Assembly: GCF_028736925.1 (NCBI RefSeq)
Contig: NZ_JAQZAT010000001.1
Location: 310,001 to 374,000 of the forward strand
Direction: 5' to 3'
DNA: 64,000 nucleotides
From: Flavivirga sp. 57AJ16
GTDB taxonomy: Bacteria > Bacteroidota > Bacteroidia > Flavobacteriales > Flavobacteriaceae
Shown here: positions 17,714 through 25,425 of the stretch, one piece after another
Layout: the number at the start of each line of letters is the position of its first letter
How positions within the stretch are numbered: the first letter of the stretch is position 1
The notes under the pieces: generated by a model
Told to the model about the DNA's origin: nothing
Databases searched by the model: none
What the model saw: the letters and a program-made list of their open reading frames with translations, nothing else
Made by a program: the position numbers and the translations under genes

Positions 17714-19027
17714 ATGGATTTAAAAGAAAAATTATTATCATCCTTTTTGGTATTTGAAAACCACGTAGACATTGACACTTATGTTCACGATGTAAGAAAC
17801 GATGCTATTAAAATATTTGAAGAAAAAGGCTTTCCAACGAAAAAAGAAGAAGCCTGGAAATACACCTCTTTAAATAAAATATTAAAAGAGGATTATTGCA
17901 TGTTTCCTCAACAGGAAAATACCATAGAGTATAGAGATATTAAAAAATATTTTATCCATGATATAGACACCTATAAAATTGTATTTATCGATGGTAAGTA
18001 TGCGTCTCATTTATCGCAAACGACTCACGATGGGATTGATGTTTGCCTAATGTCATCAGCACTTTCAAAACCTAAATATCGTATTTTAATTGAAAACTAT
18101 TTCAATAAAGCAGCAACAAAAGATAGTCTATCGTCACTAAATACAGCATTTTCAAGCGAGGGTGCCTATATCCATATTCCTAAAAATAAATTGGTAGAAA
18201 AACCAATTCAAATCTTACATTTTTCAACAGGAAATGAATCTGCGACCATGTTACAACCACGAAATTTAATTGTGGTTGATGAGAATTCACATGTGCAAAT
18301 TATAGAACGTCATCAAAGTTTAAACAACAACGCTATACTCACCAATAGTGTGACCGAAATTTTTGCAAACAAACGCGCCATTGTAGATTATTATAAAATT
18401 CAGAACGATAATTTAAACGCATCGTTAATAGACAATACCTTTATAAAACAAAAGCGAGAAAGTGTCGCATCTGTACACACCTTTGCATTTGGTGGCAAAT
18501 TAATACGCAACAACCTAAACTTCTTTCAGGAGGGCGAGCGTATTGATTCTATCTTAAAAGGAGTGACCATTATTGGTGAAAAACAACATGTAGACCACAA
18601 TACATTAGTACATCATATAGAACCAAATTGTGAAAGTCATCAAGATTACAAGGGCATTTTCGGAGAGAATTCTACGGGTGTTTTCAATGGAAAAATTATT
18701 GTTGAAAAAGAAGCTCAAAAAACCAATGCCTTTCAAGCAAACAACAATATTTTAATAAGTGATAAAGCCACTATAAACACCAAACCACAACTCGAAATTT
18801 TCGCAGACGATGTGAAGTGTTCACATGGATGTACCATTGGTCAATTAGACGAAAGCGCTATGTTTTATATGCGTTCACGAGGTATTCCAGAAAAAGAGGC
18901 CAAAGCACTTTTAATGTATGCTTTTAGTAATAACGTGTTAAGTTCGGTTAAGATTCCCGAAATGAAACAGCGCATTACTAAGATTATTGCGAATAAGCTA
19001 GGTGTTAATATTGGGTTTGATCTATAG
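17714..19027 (+). CDS. sufD: Fe-S assembly scaffold subunit SufD
   Basis: 437 residues, homologous in its C-terminal half to SufB. It shows the SufD blocks LVHHIEPNCESHQDYKGIF (about 300-318), FNGKIIV, CSHGCTIGQLDE and MYMRSRGIPEKEAKALL-like sequence near the C-terminus. SufD pairs with SufB in SufBC2D and is needed for iron entry. The N-terminus has PTKKEEAWKYTSL, the usual SufD start region. The sufS gene follows after 14 bp. Confidence 0.95.
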   Translation: MDLKEKLLSSFLVFENHVDIDTYVHDVRNDAIKIFEEKGFPTKKEEAWKYTSLNKILKEDYCMFPQQENTIEYRDIKKYFIHDIDTYKIVFIDGKYASHLSQTTHDGIDVCLMSSALSKPKYRILIENYFNKAATKDSLSSLNTAFSSEGAYIHIPKNKLVEKPIQILHFSTGNESATMLQPRNLIVVDENSHVQIIERHQSLNNNAILTNSVTEIFANKRAIVDYYKIQNDNLNASLIDNTFIKQKRESVASVHTFAFGGKLIRNNLNFFQEGERIDSILKGVTIIGEKQHVDHNTLVHHIEPNCESHQDYKGIFGENSTGVFNGKIIVEKEAQKTNAFQANNNILISDKATINTKPQLEIFADDVKCSHGCTIGQLDESAMFYMRSRGIPEKEAKALLMYAFSNNVLSSVKIPEMKQRITKIIANKLGVNIGFDL

Positions 19028-19041
19028 ATTTATTCGAAGTC

Positions 19042-20256
19042 ATGTTTAACGTACAAGATATAAGAAAAGATTTCCCCATTCTTTCACGTAAAGTAAACGG
19101 CAAACCGCTGGTGTATTTTGATAATGCAGCCACATCCCAAACACCGCAACAAGTTATTGATGTTATTGTGGATTATTATACAAACTACAATGCCAACATT
19201 CATCGCGGTGTACATACTTTAAGTCAAGAAGCAACCGATTTATACGAACAAGCACGCCAAAAAGTACAAACACACTTTAATGCTAAGTTTTCGCATGAAA
19301 TTATATTAACATCGGGAACAACACATAGTATTAATTTGGTAGCAAATGGCTTTTCTTCACTTTTAAAAAAAGGCGATGAAATCATTGTTTCGGCTTTAGA
19401 ACATCATAGCAATATAGTGCCATGGCAAATGCTTTGCGAACGTACCGGAGCTGTTCTTAAAGTCATTCCAATGAATGAAGATGGCGAATTGGTGATGAAC
19501 GATTTTAACAATTTACTATCTAAAAACACAAAGCTAGTTTTTGTAAATCATATATCGAATGCTTTGGGAACTATTAACCCTATTGCATACATTATAGAAA
19601 AAGCACATCAAGTTGGTGCAGCTGTTTTAATTGACGGCGCACAAGCTTGTCCACATATAAAACCGGATGTCCAGGCCTTGGACGTTGATTTCTATGTAGC
19701 ATCTGCCCATAAAATGTGTGGACCAACGGGCGTTGGTATGCTTTATGGAAAAGAAGCATGGCTTAATAAGTTACCGCCTTATCAGGGAGGTGGCGAAATG
19801 ATTGCCGAGGTTACATTTGAAAAAACAACCTATGCCGGTTTACCGCATAAATTCGAGGCCGGTACACCAAACATTGCCGGAGGTGTTGCTTTCGGAGCTG
19901 CTATTGATTATATAAACAATATAGGGTTCGATACTATCGCAGCTTACGAAAATGACCTGTTGGATTATGCTACAGAAAAATTACTTGCTATAGAAGGCTT
20001 AAAAATATACGGAACCTCCAAAAATAAAACATCCGTCATTTCTTTTAATTTAGAGAACATACACCCTTACGATATTGGTACTATTTTGGATAAATTAGGC
20101 ATTGCTGTTCGTACAGGGCACCATTGTGCGCAACCGATCATGGATTTTTACCGTATCCCAGGAACTGTTCGAGCCTCGTTTTCATTTTACAATACCAAAG
20201 AAGAGATTGACGCTTTAGTTGAAGGCGTTAAAAAAGCAAAAATGATGCTATCGTAA
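19042..20256 (+). CDS. sufS: Cysteine desulfurase SufS
   Basis: 404-residue PLP enzyme that removes sulfur from cysteine as a persulfide for cluster assembly. Lys224 in SAHKMCGPTGVG is the Schiff-base lysine. Cys362 in RTGHHCAQP carries the persulfide; the RxGHHCA form marks group II (SufS/CsdA) enzymes that need SufE, and a SufE gene follows at 20866. N-terminal block VYFDNAATSQTP and ALEHHSNIVPWQ are typical. Confidence 0.95.
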   Translation: MFNVQDIRKDFPILSRKVNGKPLVYFDNAATSQTPQQVIDVIVDYYTNYNANIHRGVHTLSQEATDLYEQARQKVQTHFNAKFSHEIILTSGTTHSINLVANGFSSLLKKGDEIIVSALEHHSNIVPWQMLCERTGAVLKVIPMNEDGELVMNDFNNLLSKNTKLVFVNHISNALGTINPIAYIIEKAHQVGAAVLIDGAQACPHIKPDVQALDVDFYVASAHKMCGPTGVGMLYGKEAWLNKLPPYQGGGEMIAEVTFEKTTYAGLPHKFEAGTPNIAGGVAFGAAIDYINNIGFDTIAAYENDLLDYATEKLLAIEGLKIYGTSKNKTSVISFNLENIHPYDIGTILDKLGIAVRTGHHCAQPIMDFYRIPGTVRASFSFYNTKEEIDALVEGVKKAKMMLS

Positions 20257-20398
20257 TCTTGGCTTCTTTTTTGTAATAGTTTTATAAAAATCAATAATTA
20301 TATAGGTATTACAGCACTTTAGCTTGTCTTAAACGGAATCGAAAGGCCCAGCATAAACCAAATCGAAGTACGACCATTAAAAACAATAAAGCAAACAC

Positions 20399-20827
20399 AT
20401 GAAATTCTTTTTCATATTCTTTTCCCTTGTATTTCTAGACAATCACTGTTCAGGGTCCAAAATAAATCAAACCACCATTTCTTTTGAATATTCAACACAG
20501 TCGAGAGGCAGCTATAAAAATATCAAAATCAGTAAAAAACATATTTCTGTTGTAAACAAAAGAGACGCCCTGCCTAACACTAAAACATGTAGTGAAGTAC
20601 ATTGGAATAAACTCCTAAAAGCAGTAAAACCTATCGATGTCGAAAACATGTCTAATCTTAAAGCACCATCAGAAAACCGTTTTTTTGATGGAGCCGCTAT
20701 AGCAAAACTCAAGATTATTTATGATGGTACCGCTTATGAGTCTCAAAGCTTTGACCATGGAAATCCACCAAAAGAAATAGAAGTACTTGTAAAAGAAATA
20801 CTATCTATTTCAGAAAACATTGAATAG
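20399..20827 (+). CDS. Unrecognised exported protein inside the suf cluster
   Basis: 142 residues with a short hydrophobic N-terminus (FFFIFFSLVF) and a possible lipobox-like Cys at 17 (DNHCSG). The remainder is mixed alpha/beta with no motif I can name. It lies between sufS and sufE on the same strand but with a 142-bp gap before it, and sufE appears to have its own promoter after it, so it may be an insertion into the operon rather than a Fe-S gene. It ends 15 bp before the sufE promoter element. Confidence 0.55.
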   Translation: MKFFFIFFSLVFLDNHCSGSKINQTTISFEYSTQSRGSYKNIKISKKHISVVNKRDALPNTKTCSEVHWNKLLKAVKPIDVENMSNLKAPSENRFFDGAAIAKLKIIYDGTAYESQSFDHGNPPKEIEVLVKEILSISENIE

Positions 20828-20850
20828 AAAGTTTTCTTATTGTATTTTTG
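20820..20850 (+). promoter_or_regulatory. Promoter of sufE
   Basis: TTG at 20820-20822 and TATTTTTG at 20843-20850 with a 20-nt spacer match the Bacteroidota -33/-7 consensus. The -7 element covers the possible TTG codon at 20848, which therefore cannot be the start, and points to the GTG at 20866. Confidence 0.6.
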
Positions 20851-20865
20851 TATAAAATTGTAACT

Positions 20866-21288
20866 GTGACTATTGAAGATATACAAAACGAAATTATAGA
20901 CGAATTTTCCATGTTTGATGATTGGGAAGAACGTTATCAATATATGATTGACCTAGGTAAGGATTTACCGTTAATCGACGACCAATACAAAACAGAAAGC
21001 AACATTATTAAAGGTTGCCAAAGTAAAGTTTGGGTACATGCCGAAATGAAAGGCGATAAAATAACTTTTACGGCAGATAGTGATGCGATAATCACTAAAG
21101 GTATCATCGCTATTTTAATACGAGCCTTTTCAGATCAGCACCCAAAGGATATTATTGACGCTAACACTGATTTTATAGATAAAATTGGTTTAAAAGAACA
21201 TTTGTCTCCTACAAGAGCTAATGGTTTAGTAAGTATGGTAAAACAACTTAAGATGTACGCCATCGCTTACCAAACACAACTTAACTAG
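20866..21288 (+). CDS. sufE: Sulfur acceptor SufE
   Basis: About 140 residues. SufE takes persulfide sulfur from SufS and hands it to SufB. The GTG at 20866 is chosen as the start: the N-terminus then reads MTIEDIQNEIIDEF and the active cysteine in IIKGCQSKVW becomes Cys51, the same number as in E. coli SufE. An in-frame TTG at 20848 would add six residues but lies in the promoter. Other family blocks are FDDWEERYQYMIDLG and the C-terminal SPTRANGL. Confidence 0.9.
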   Translation: MTIEDIQNEIIDEFSMFDDWEERYQYMIDLGKDLPLIDDQYKTESNIIKGCQSKVWVHAEMKGDKITFTADSDAIITKGIIAILIRAFSDQHPKDIIDANTDFIDKIGLKEHLSPTRANGLVSMVKQLKMYAIAYQTQLN

Positions 21289-21364
21289 TTTATTTACTTG
21301 TAGCTTAGTTAATTTCAACGAATTCTAAACGCATTAACAAATAAACGAATAAACATTTTTTAAG

Positions 21365-21691
21365 ATGAGCGAAACAGCAATAGATACAAACGCCTTAGGC
21401 GAAAAAATAGTAAATGTTTTAAAAACTATTTACGATCCAGAAATCCCAGTTGATATCTACGAATTAGGATTGATTTATGATGTCTTTGTTAATGAAGATT
21501 ACGATGTAAAAATCTTAATGACCTTAACGACACCCAATTGTCCGGTGGCAGAAACATTACCTCTAGAAGTTGAAGAAAAAGTAAAATCTTTAAACGAGGT
21601 AAAAAGTGCCGAGGTTGAAATTACATTCGACCCACCTTGGACACAAGAACTTATGAGTGAAGAAGCCAAGCTGGAATTGGGGATGCTTTGA
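21365..21691 (+). CDS. sufT: SufT-like DUF59/MIP18 family protein
   Basis: 108-residue protein of the MIP18 family (DUF59). Blocks: VLKTIYDPEIPVDIYELGLIYDV (about 16-38), LMTLTTPNCPVAETLP with the conserved Cys, and FDPPWTQELMSEEAK. Members in SUF operons help deliver or mature Fe-S proteins. Position directly after sufE supports the SufT assignment. No membrane segment. Confidence 0.85.
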   Translation: MSETAIDTNALGEKIVNVLKTIYDPEIPVDIYELGLIYDVFVNEDYDVKILMTLTTPNCPVAETLPLEVEEKVKSLNEVKSAEVEITFDPPWTQELMSEEAKLELGML

Positions 21692-21698
21692 TTTAGTT

Positions 21699-21752
21699 GA
21701 CAGTATTCAGTGCCCGATATACAGTCTCAGTGTTCCGTCACAGTGTGTAGTA
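21699..21752. repeat. CAGT-rich intergenic repeat, copy 3
   Basis: ACAGTATTCAGT then CAGTCTCAGTGTTCC and CACAGTGTG, a diverged member of the CAGT-unit repeat found in the sufB-sufC and sufC-sufD spacers. It fills most of the sufT to DUF2480 gap. Confidence 0.45.
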
Positions 21753-21777
21753 TAGCTAATAAACATCAAATAACTTA

Positions 21778-22284
21778 ATGAAAGACGAAATTATAAATCG
21801 CGTAGCGAATAGTAAGCTAATAACAGTGGATCTTGAAGATTATTATCCTGAAGGACCGCGCGTGCTTTTCGATATTAAAGATTGGCTGTTTGAAGGCTTC
21901 GTGTTACGTGAAAAAGATTTTAGACGCCAAGTTTCAGATTTTAATTGGTCTCAATATCAAGGTTTTTATGTAGCTTTAACATGTAGTAGTGATGCCATTA
22001 TTCCAGGATGGGCATATATGCTTCTTAGCATGCACTTAGAACCTTTTGCAAAAAAGATCATAGTGGGCGATTTAGAAACACTGGAAGCTTCCATCTATCA
22101 AGACATTTTAAATCAACTGGATATTACCGAATTTAAGGACAAACCGATCATTATAAAAGGATGTTCTAAAAAACCGGTACCTCAAAATGCCTATATTATG
22201 CTTGCCAACAAACTAAAGCCCCATGCAAAGTCTATTATGTATGGAGAGGCTTGTTCTTCTGTTCCTCTTTACAAAAACAAATAA
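21778..22284 (+). CDS. DUF2480 family protein
   Basis: 168 residues matching DUF2480, a Bacteroidota family of unknown function often found beside SUF genes. Blocks: ITVDLEDYYPEGPRVLFDIKDWLF, DWSQYQGFYVA-like sequence, CSSDAIIPGWAYMLL (about 63-77) and KGCSKKPVPQNAYI. Conserved Cys residues and the operon context hint at a link to Fe-S assembly, but this is inference. Soluble, no signal peptide. Confidence 0.8.
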   Translation: MKDEIINRVANSKLITVDLEDYYPEGPRVLFDIKDWLFEGFVLREKDFRRQVSDFNWSQYQGFYVALTCSSDAIIPGWAYMLLSMHLEPFAKKIIVGDLETLEASIYQDILNQLDITEFKDKPIIIKGCSKKPVPQNAYIMLANKLKPHAKSIMYGEACSSVPLYKNK

Positions 22285-22347
22285 TCTGACCTAAAACCTA
22301 GTTACGAAATGGACCTGATTACTAATTCAAATTTTAACAAACTAAAC

Positions 22348-23277
22348 ATGAAAAGACTATTATTACTATTTACCTTTTTCCTTGGAATGACTTCAGTACA
22401 TGCACAGGAAACTTTAGAAGAATTAAAAGCCATTCAAGGTTCTAAAAAAGATTCTATTGCAGCCATTCAAAAGCGTGTTAAAGCTATTCAAACAAAAATT
22501 GATGCTCTACCTGGATGGAAAAAAGGTGCTTTCGGTACTATTGGTGGTAGTATATCCAGTTTTAAAAACTGGTATGCACAAGGGACTCCTAATAACAATT
22601 CAGGAAATATTGGCTTTACGGTCAACGCCTTTGCCAATTTAAATAAAGAAGCATTCTTTTGGAGAAATAGCGCTAATATAAACTTATCTTGGGTAAAGCT
22701 AGATGATAAAGACGACCCAACAGATAGTGACTCGTTTAGAGAAGCCACAGACGTTTTTAACATCACTTCCCTATACGGACATAAACTAAGTGATAAATTC
22801 GCAATTTCTGGATTGGCTGAATACAGAACGACTATATTAAACAATTTTAATGATCCTGGATATTTAGATTTGGGCGTTGGTGTTACCTGGACACCAATAA
22901 AAGATTTGGTTGTGGTAATGCACCCTGGAAACTATAACTTTGTTTTTAGTAAAGAAGATACTGTTTTTGAATCTTCATTGGGAGCAAAAATCCTTATTGA
23001 CTACACCAGACAGATTAATGCTATTAGTTTTAAAACGAACCTTTCGATGTTTCAAAGCTATGAAAGCTCGAATTTATCAAACTGGACATGGACAAACTCT
23101 TTTGGGTATACCTTATGGAAAATGATCGGTGTAGGTTTTGATTTTGGATTAAGGAACAACAAACAAGAAGCTCTTAATTATGCTTTGGCTCAAACACCTC
23201 CTACAGCAACTTCTTTTGAAGATGTTGATAATGATTTACAAAGCTATTGGATGTTTGGATTAAACTATAAGTTCTAA
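22348..23277 (+). CDS. DUF3078 family outer-membrane-type protein
   Basis: 309 residues from the ATG at 22348, chosen because it opens a standard signal peptide (MKRLLLLFTFFLGMTSVHAQE); an upstream in-frame ATG at 22309 would add 13 polar residues before it. After the signal a short coiled region (ELKAIQGSKKDSIAAIQKRVKA) is followed by alternating beta strands ending in FGLNYKF, consistent with an outer-membrane barrel. Matches DUF3078, function unknown. Followed by two strong hairpins that end the operon. Confidence 0.8.
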   Translation: MKRLLLLFTFFLGMTSVHAQETLEELKAIQGSKKDSIAAIQKRVKAIQTKIDALPGWKKGAFGTIGGSISSFKNWYAQGTPNNNSGNIGFTVNAFANLNKEAFFWRNSANINLSWVKLDDKDDPTDSDSFREATDVFNITSLYGHKLSDKFAISGLAEYRTTILNNFNDPGYLDLGVGVTWTPIKDLVVVMHPGNYNFVFSKEDTVFESSLGAKILIDYTRQINAISFKTNLSMFQSYESSNLSNWTWTNSFGYTLWKMIGVGFDFGLRNNKQEALNYALAQTPPTATSFEDVDNDLQSYWMFGLNYKF

Positions 23278-23284
23278 AACATAA

Positions 23285-23333
23285 AGGTGTCTAAATTGAG
23301 TGTTTCAATATAATATCGAACTTACTTTTTAGA
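23285..23333 (+). terminator. Hairpin after the DUF3078 gene
   Basis: GGTGTCTAAA (23286 onward) pairs with TTTAGACACC near 23321-23330 across a loop of about 25 nt. There is no T-run directly after it; it stands before the stronger bidirectional terminator. Confidence 0.4.
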
Positions 23334-23360
23334 CACCCCCATCTACAGACAAAAGTTAAC

Positions 23361-23406
23361 AAAAAAGATCGTCTAAAAATTACTTTTTAGACGATCTCTT
23401 TTCTTT
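23361..23406. terminator. Bidirectional terminator between convergent genes
   Basis: 14-bp perfect stem (23366-23379 with 23384-23397; AGATCGTCTAAAAA in the left arm), 4-nt loop, flanked by A-run on the left and T-rich sequence on the right. It serves the suf/DUF3078 transcript (plus) and the YwqK-like gene (minus). Confidence 0.85.
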
Positions 23407-23424
23407 TGTATTAGCTTTTAAAGT

Positions 23425-23778
23425 TTAAAAATCTTTGTTTTTCTTAATTTCAGATTCCTTTAAACCGGCTATAACATTAGCACTATAATCTACTTCTTTT
23501 ACAGTTTTATCATTCCAATAAAACCATTTGCCGACTTTTTTACCATTATCATAATTTGCAGAAACTACTTTTTTGCCTTCTGTGTTAAAACTTAACCACT
23601 CACCATGTAGTTTACCATCTGTTGTGTAAGTTCCTGTTTGACTTACAGCACCATTGTCATGATAATAAACAACTTCAATTAAGTTCGTGTCTTTATTAAG
23701 TTTTAAATCTCTCTTTTGCTGAGCAAAAGATACCACAGTAATTAAAAAGGCAAAATAAAATAACATTGAGTTCTTCAT
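23425..23778 (-). CDS. Secreted MORN/YwqK-like repeat protein
   Basis: 117 residues from the ATG at 23778, which opens a signal peptide (MKNSMLFYFAFLITVVSFAQQ). An in-frame ATG at 23796 would sit only 8 nt from the promoter -7 element and is less likely. The mature part has repeats YYHDNGAVSQTGTYTTDGKLHGEW and YDNGKKVGKWFYW, the MORN-like pattern of the so-called YwqK antitoxin family; toxin-antitoxin function is not implied for an exported protein. Its promoter is overlapped by the Pho-box-like array at 23820-23858. Confidence 0.7.
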   Translation of the reverse strand: MKNSMLFYFAFLITVVSFAQQKRDLKLNKDTNLIEVVYYHDNGAVSQTGTYTTDGKLHGEWLSFNTEGKKVVSANYDNGKKVGKWFYWNDKTVKEVDYSANVIAGLKESEIKKNKDF

Positions 23779-23803
23779 AATTATGGGTTTTAACATTATA
23801 TAT

Positions 23804-23834
23804 CAAATATACAAATAAGTTAACGTTTAATCAA
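23804..23834 (-). promoter_or_regulatory. Promoter of the YwqK-like gene
   Basis: On the minus strand TTG (23834-23832), a 20-nt spacer, then TATATTTG (23811-23804), an exact Bacteroidota promoter. Transcription would start near 23799, about 20 nt before the ATG at 23778. The TTG lies inside the TTAACA-type repeat array. Confidence 0.65.
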
Positions 23835-23858
23835 CATTTACGTAACATTAAATTAACA
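23820..23858 (+). promoter_or_regulatory. Pho-box-like array, four half-sites with 11-bp period
   Basis: TTAACG (23820), TCAACA (23831), GTAACA (23842) and TTAACA (23853) recur exactly every 11 bp on the plus strand. PhoB/PhoP-type regulators bind direct repeats with this period, and TTAACA resembles the Gram-positive PhoP and cyanobacterial PhoB half-sites. The same motif precedes the porin and the phosphate transporter genes. Confidence 0.65.
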
Positions 23859-23883
23859 TTAAGTCTATAAATATTTGATTTAC

Positions 23884-24082
23884 AATATTTTAACAAATAA
23901 AATTTAACATTGCAATCTTAATAATTACTTAATATTCACATCACATTCAAGTTACTTTAAACCGAGACATTTGCACTTGTCTTAAGACAAACAATTAGTA
24001 TTTCATTATAATCTATTAGTTTTTGTCGACTACATTATTATGATTTCTAATGAGGACTGCCTTAGGCCAAGGCAGTCTTTTA
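23884..24082 (+). ncRNA. Candidate small RNA in the phosphate region
   Basis: A strong intrinsic terminator (24055-24082) has no gene upstream of it on its strand, since the nearest gene is transcribed away. Upstream lies the four-site Pho-like array ending at 23858, then a near-consensus -7 element AATATTTG (23870-23877). Together these would produce an RNA of about 200 nt. It contains a 14-bp palindrome TTGTCTTAAGACAA and no credible reading frame. Start is inferred; an attenuated porin leader is the alternative. Confidence 0.5.
24055..24082 (+). terminator. Orphan intrinsic terminator
   Basis: Perfect 9-bp stem GACTGCCTT/AAGGCAGTC with loop AGGCC, followed by TTTTATT. It is oriented for plus-strand transcription, yet no plus-strand gene precedes it for more than 750 bp. 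Confidence 0.8.
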
Positions 24083-24104
24083 TTGGTTTTTATTTAATTT
24101 TTAG

Positions 24105-24138
24105 TTAACATTAAATTAACATTAGTGTTGGTTATTTG
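24105..24138 (+). promoter_or_regulatory. Pho-box-like site and promoter of the porin gene
   Basis: TTAACA at 24105 and TTAACA at 24116 form an 11-bp direct repeat; GTTATTTG (24131-24138) is a weak -7 element. No TTG is present at the -33 position, so the repeat seems to replace it, as pho boxes do at activator-dependent promoters. The start codon follows 27 bp later. Confidence 0.6.
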
Positions 24139-24165
24139 CAGCGACAAAAACTGATACTGATAATA

Positions 24166-25356
24166 ATGGAATTTAGAACTACCCTGGTAGCAATATCTTT
24201 ACTTGCTATTACTACTTTAAATGCGCAAGAATCAAACGCGCCAAAATTTGGGAAGGGGTTATTTAATTTGGTAGGCAAAGACAGTTCTTGGACCATGAAA
24301 ATTGGGGCTAGAATGCAGTTTTTAGCAATTTCTAATTGGGAAGACAACGCAGCTAACGAATCAAATTTCTTAGTAAGACGGGCACGTTTAAAATTTGATG
24401 GTTATGCATTTACACCTAAACTTAAATATAAATTAGAGCTCGGATTATCAAACAGGGATATTTCTGGAGCTTCACCTTTTACCAGTAATGCTCCTAGATA
24501 TATTTTAGATGCGGTCATGAAATGGCATTTTGCACCAAACTTCGAGTTGTGGTTTGGTCAAACAAAATTACCTGGCAATAGAGAACGTGTTGTTTCATCT
24601 GGAAACCTTCAACAAGTAGACCGTTCTTTATTGAACAGAAGATTTAACATAGACCGTGATTTAGGGATCCAATTAAGACATCACTTTAACCTTTCGGACA
24701 CCTTTGTTGTTAAAGAAACCTTATCAATATCCCAGGGAGAAGGAAGAAATATAACTACCGGAAACTTAGGTGGTCACCAATATACAGGCCGTATTGAACT
24801 ATTACCTTTTGGGAATTTCTCTAGTAAAGGCGACTACAAAGGAAGTGATTTAAAACGTGAAAAAACGCCTAGATTAGCCATTGCTGCTACTTACGATTTT
24901 AATAATAATGCCGTTAAAAATAGAAGTAACCAAGGTTCTTATATGGTTACGGACACTGGTTTTTATGAAACCAATATAAGCACTCTTTTTATTGATGCTA
25001 TGTTTAAATATCAAGGGTTTTCTTTAATGGCTGAATATGCCCATAGAGATGCCAATGACCCATTAGCCAAAAACTCCGATGGAACTTTTACCGGTGATGC
25101 CGTTCAAGTTGGAAAAGGTTTAAACCTACAAACTGGTTATTTATTAAAAAGTAATTGGGAAATTTCTGGTCGATACACAAATATAGAATTAGATAGAACC
25201 ATTACCGGTAAAAATCCAGAAAACCAATATACTTTGGGAGTTTCAAAATATATTGTAGGTCACAAATTAAAAGTACAAACAGATATAAGTCATTTAGAAG
25301 TTGAAAACGGAAACAATGAACTTATGTATCGATTACAGTTCGATATTCATTTTTAA
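24166..25356 (+). CDS. Phosphate-selective type porin (OprP/OprO family)
   Basis: 396 residues from the ATG at 24166, chosen because it opens a signal peptide (MEFRTTLVAISLLAITTLNAQ); the longer frame would begin at a TTG at 24136 inside the promoter. Domain: one outer-membrane barrel of the phosphate-selective porin O/P type, with WTMKIGARMQFLA, RRARLKFDGYAF, LWFGQTKLPGNRERV and a C-terminal strand ending in Phe (LQFDIHF), typical for BAM recognition. The gene lies 69 bp upstream of a PiT transporter and both have Pho-like sites, so it is likely an outer-membrane phosphate channel. Ion selectivity is not shown by sequence. Confidence 0.85.
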   Translation: MEFRTTLVAISLLAITTLNAQESNAPKFGKGLFNLVGKDSSWTMKIGARMQFLAISNWEDNAANESNFLVRRARLKFDGYAFTPKLKYKLELGLSNRDISGASPFTSNAPRYILDAVMKWHFAPNFELWFGQTKLPGNRERVVSSGNLQQVDRSLLNRRFNIDRDLGIQLRHHFNLSDTFVVKETLSISQGEGRNITTGNLGGHQYTGRIELLPFGNFSSKGDYKGSDLKREKTPRLAIAATYDFNNNAVKNRSNQGSYMVTDTGFYETNISTLFIDAMFKYQGFSLMAEYAHRDANDPLAKNSDGTFTGDAVQVGKGLNLQTGYLLKSNWEISGRYTNIELDRTITGKNPENQYTLGVSKYIVGHKLKVQTDISHLEVENGNNELMYRLQFDIHF

Positions 25357-25359
25357 AAC

Positions 25360-25404
25360 ATAACAATTACGTAACATATTACTTGGAAACACTTAAGATA
25401 TTTG
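25360..25404 (+). promoter_or_regulatory. Pho-box-like site and promoter of the PiT gene
   Basis: ATAACA (25360) and GTAACA (25371) are 11 bp apart; GATATTTG (25397-25404) is a one-mismatch -7 element. The distance from last half-site to TTTG is 30 bp, 11 bp more than at the porin promoter, so the sites lie on the same helical face. Confidence 0.55.
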
Positions 25405-25425
25405 CAAACTCATTCAAATTAAATT

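Noticed and set aside
20848-20866. TTG at 20848 as start of sufE
   Set aside because: The TTG is the end of a consensus -7 promoter element, and the GTG at 20866 puts the active cysteine at position 51 as in E. coli.
23425-23778. Toxin-antitoxin role for the YwqK-like gene
   Set aside because: The family name implies an antitoxin, but this protein has a signal peptide and no toxin partner; a MORN-like surface role is more plausible.
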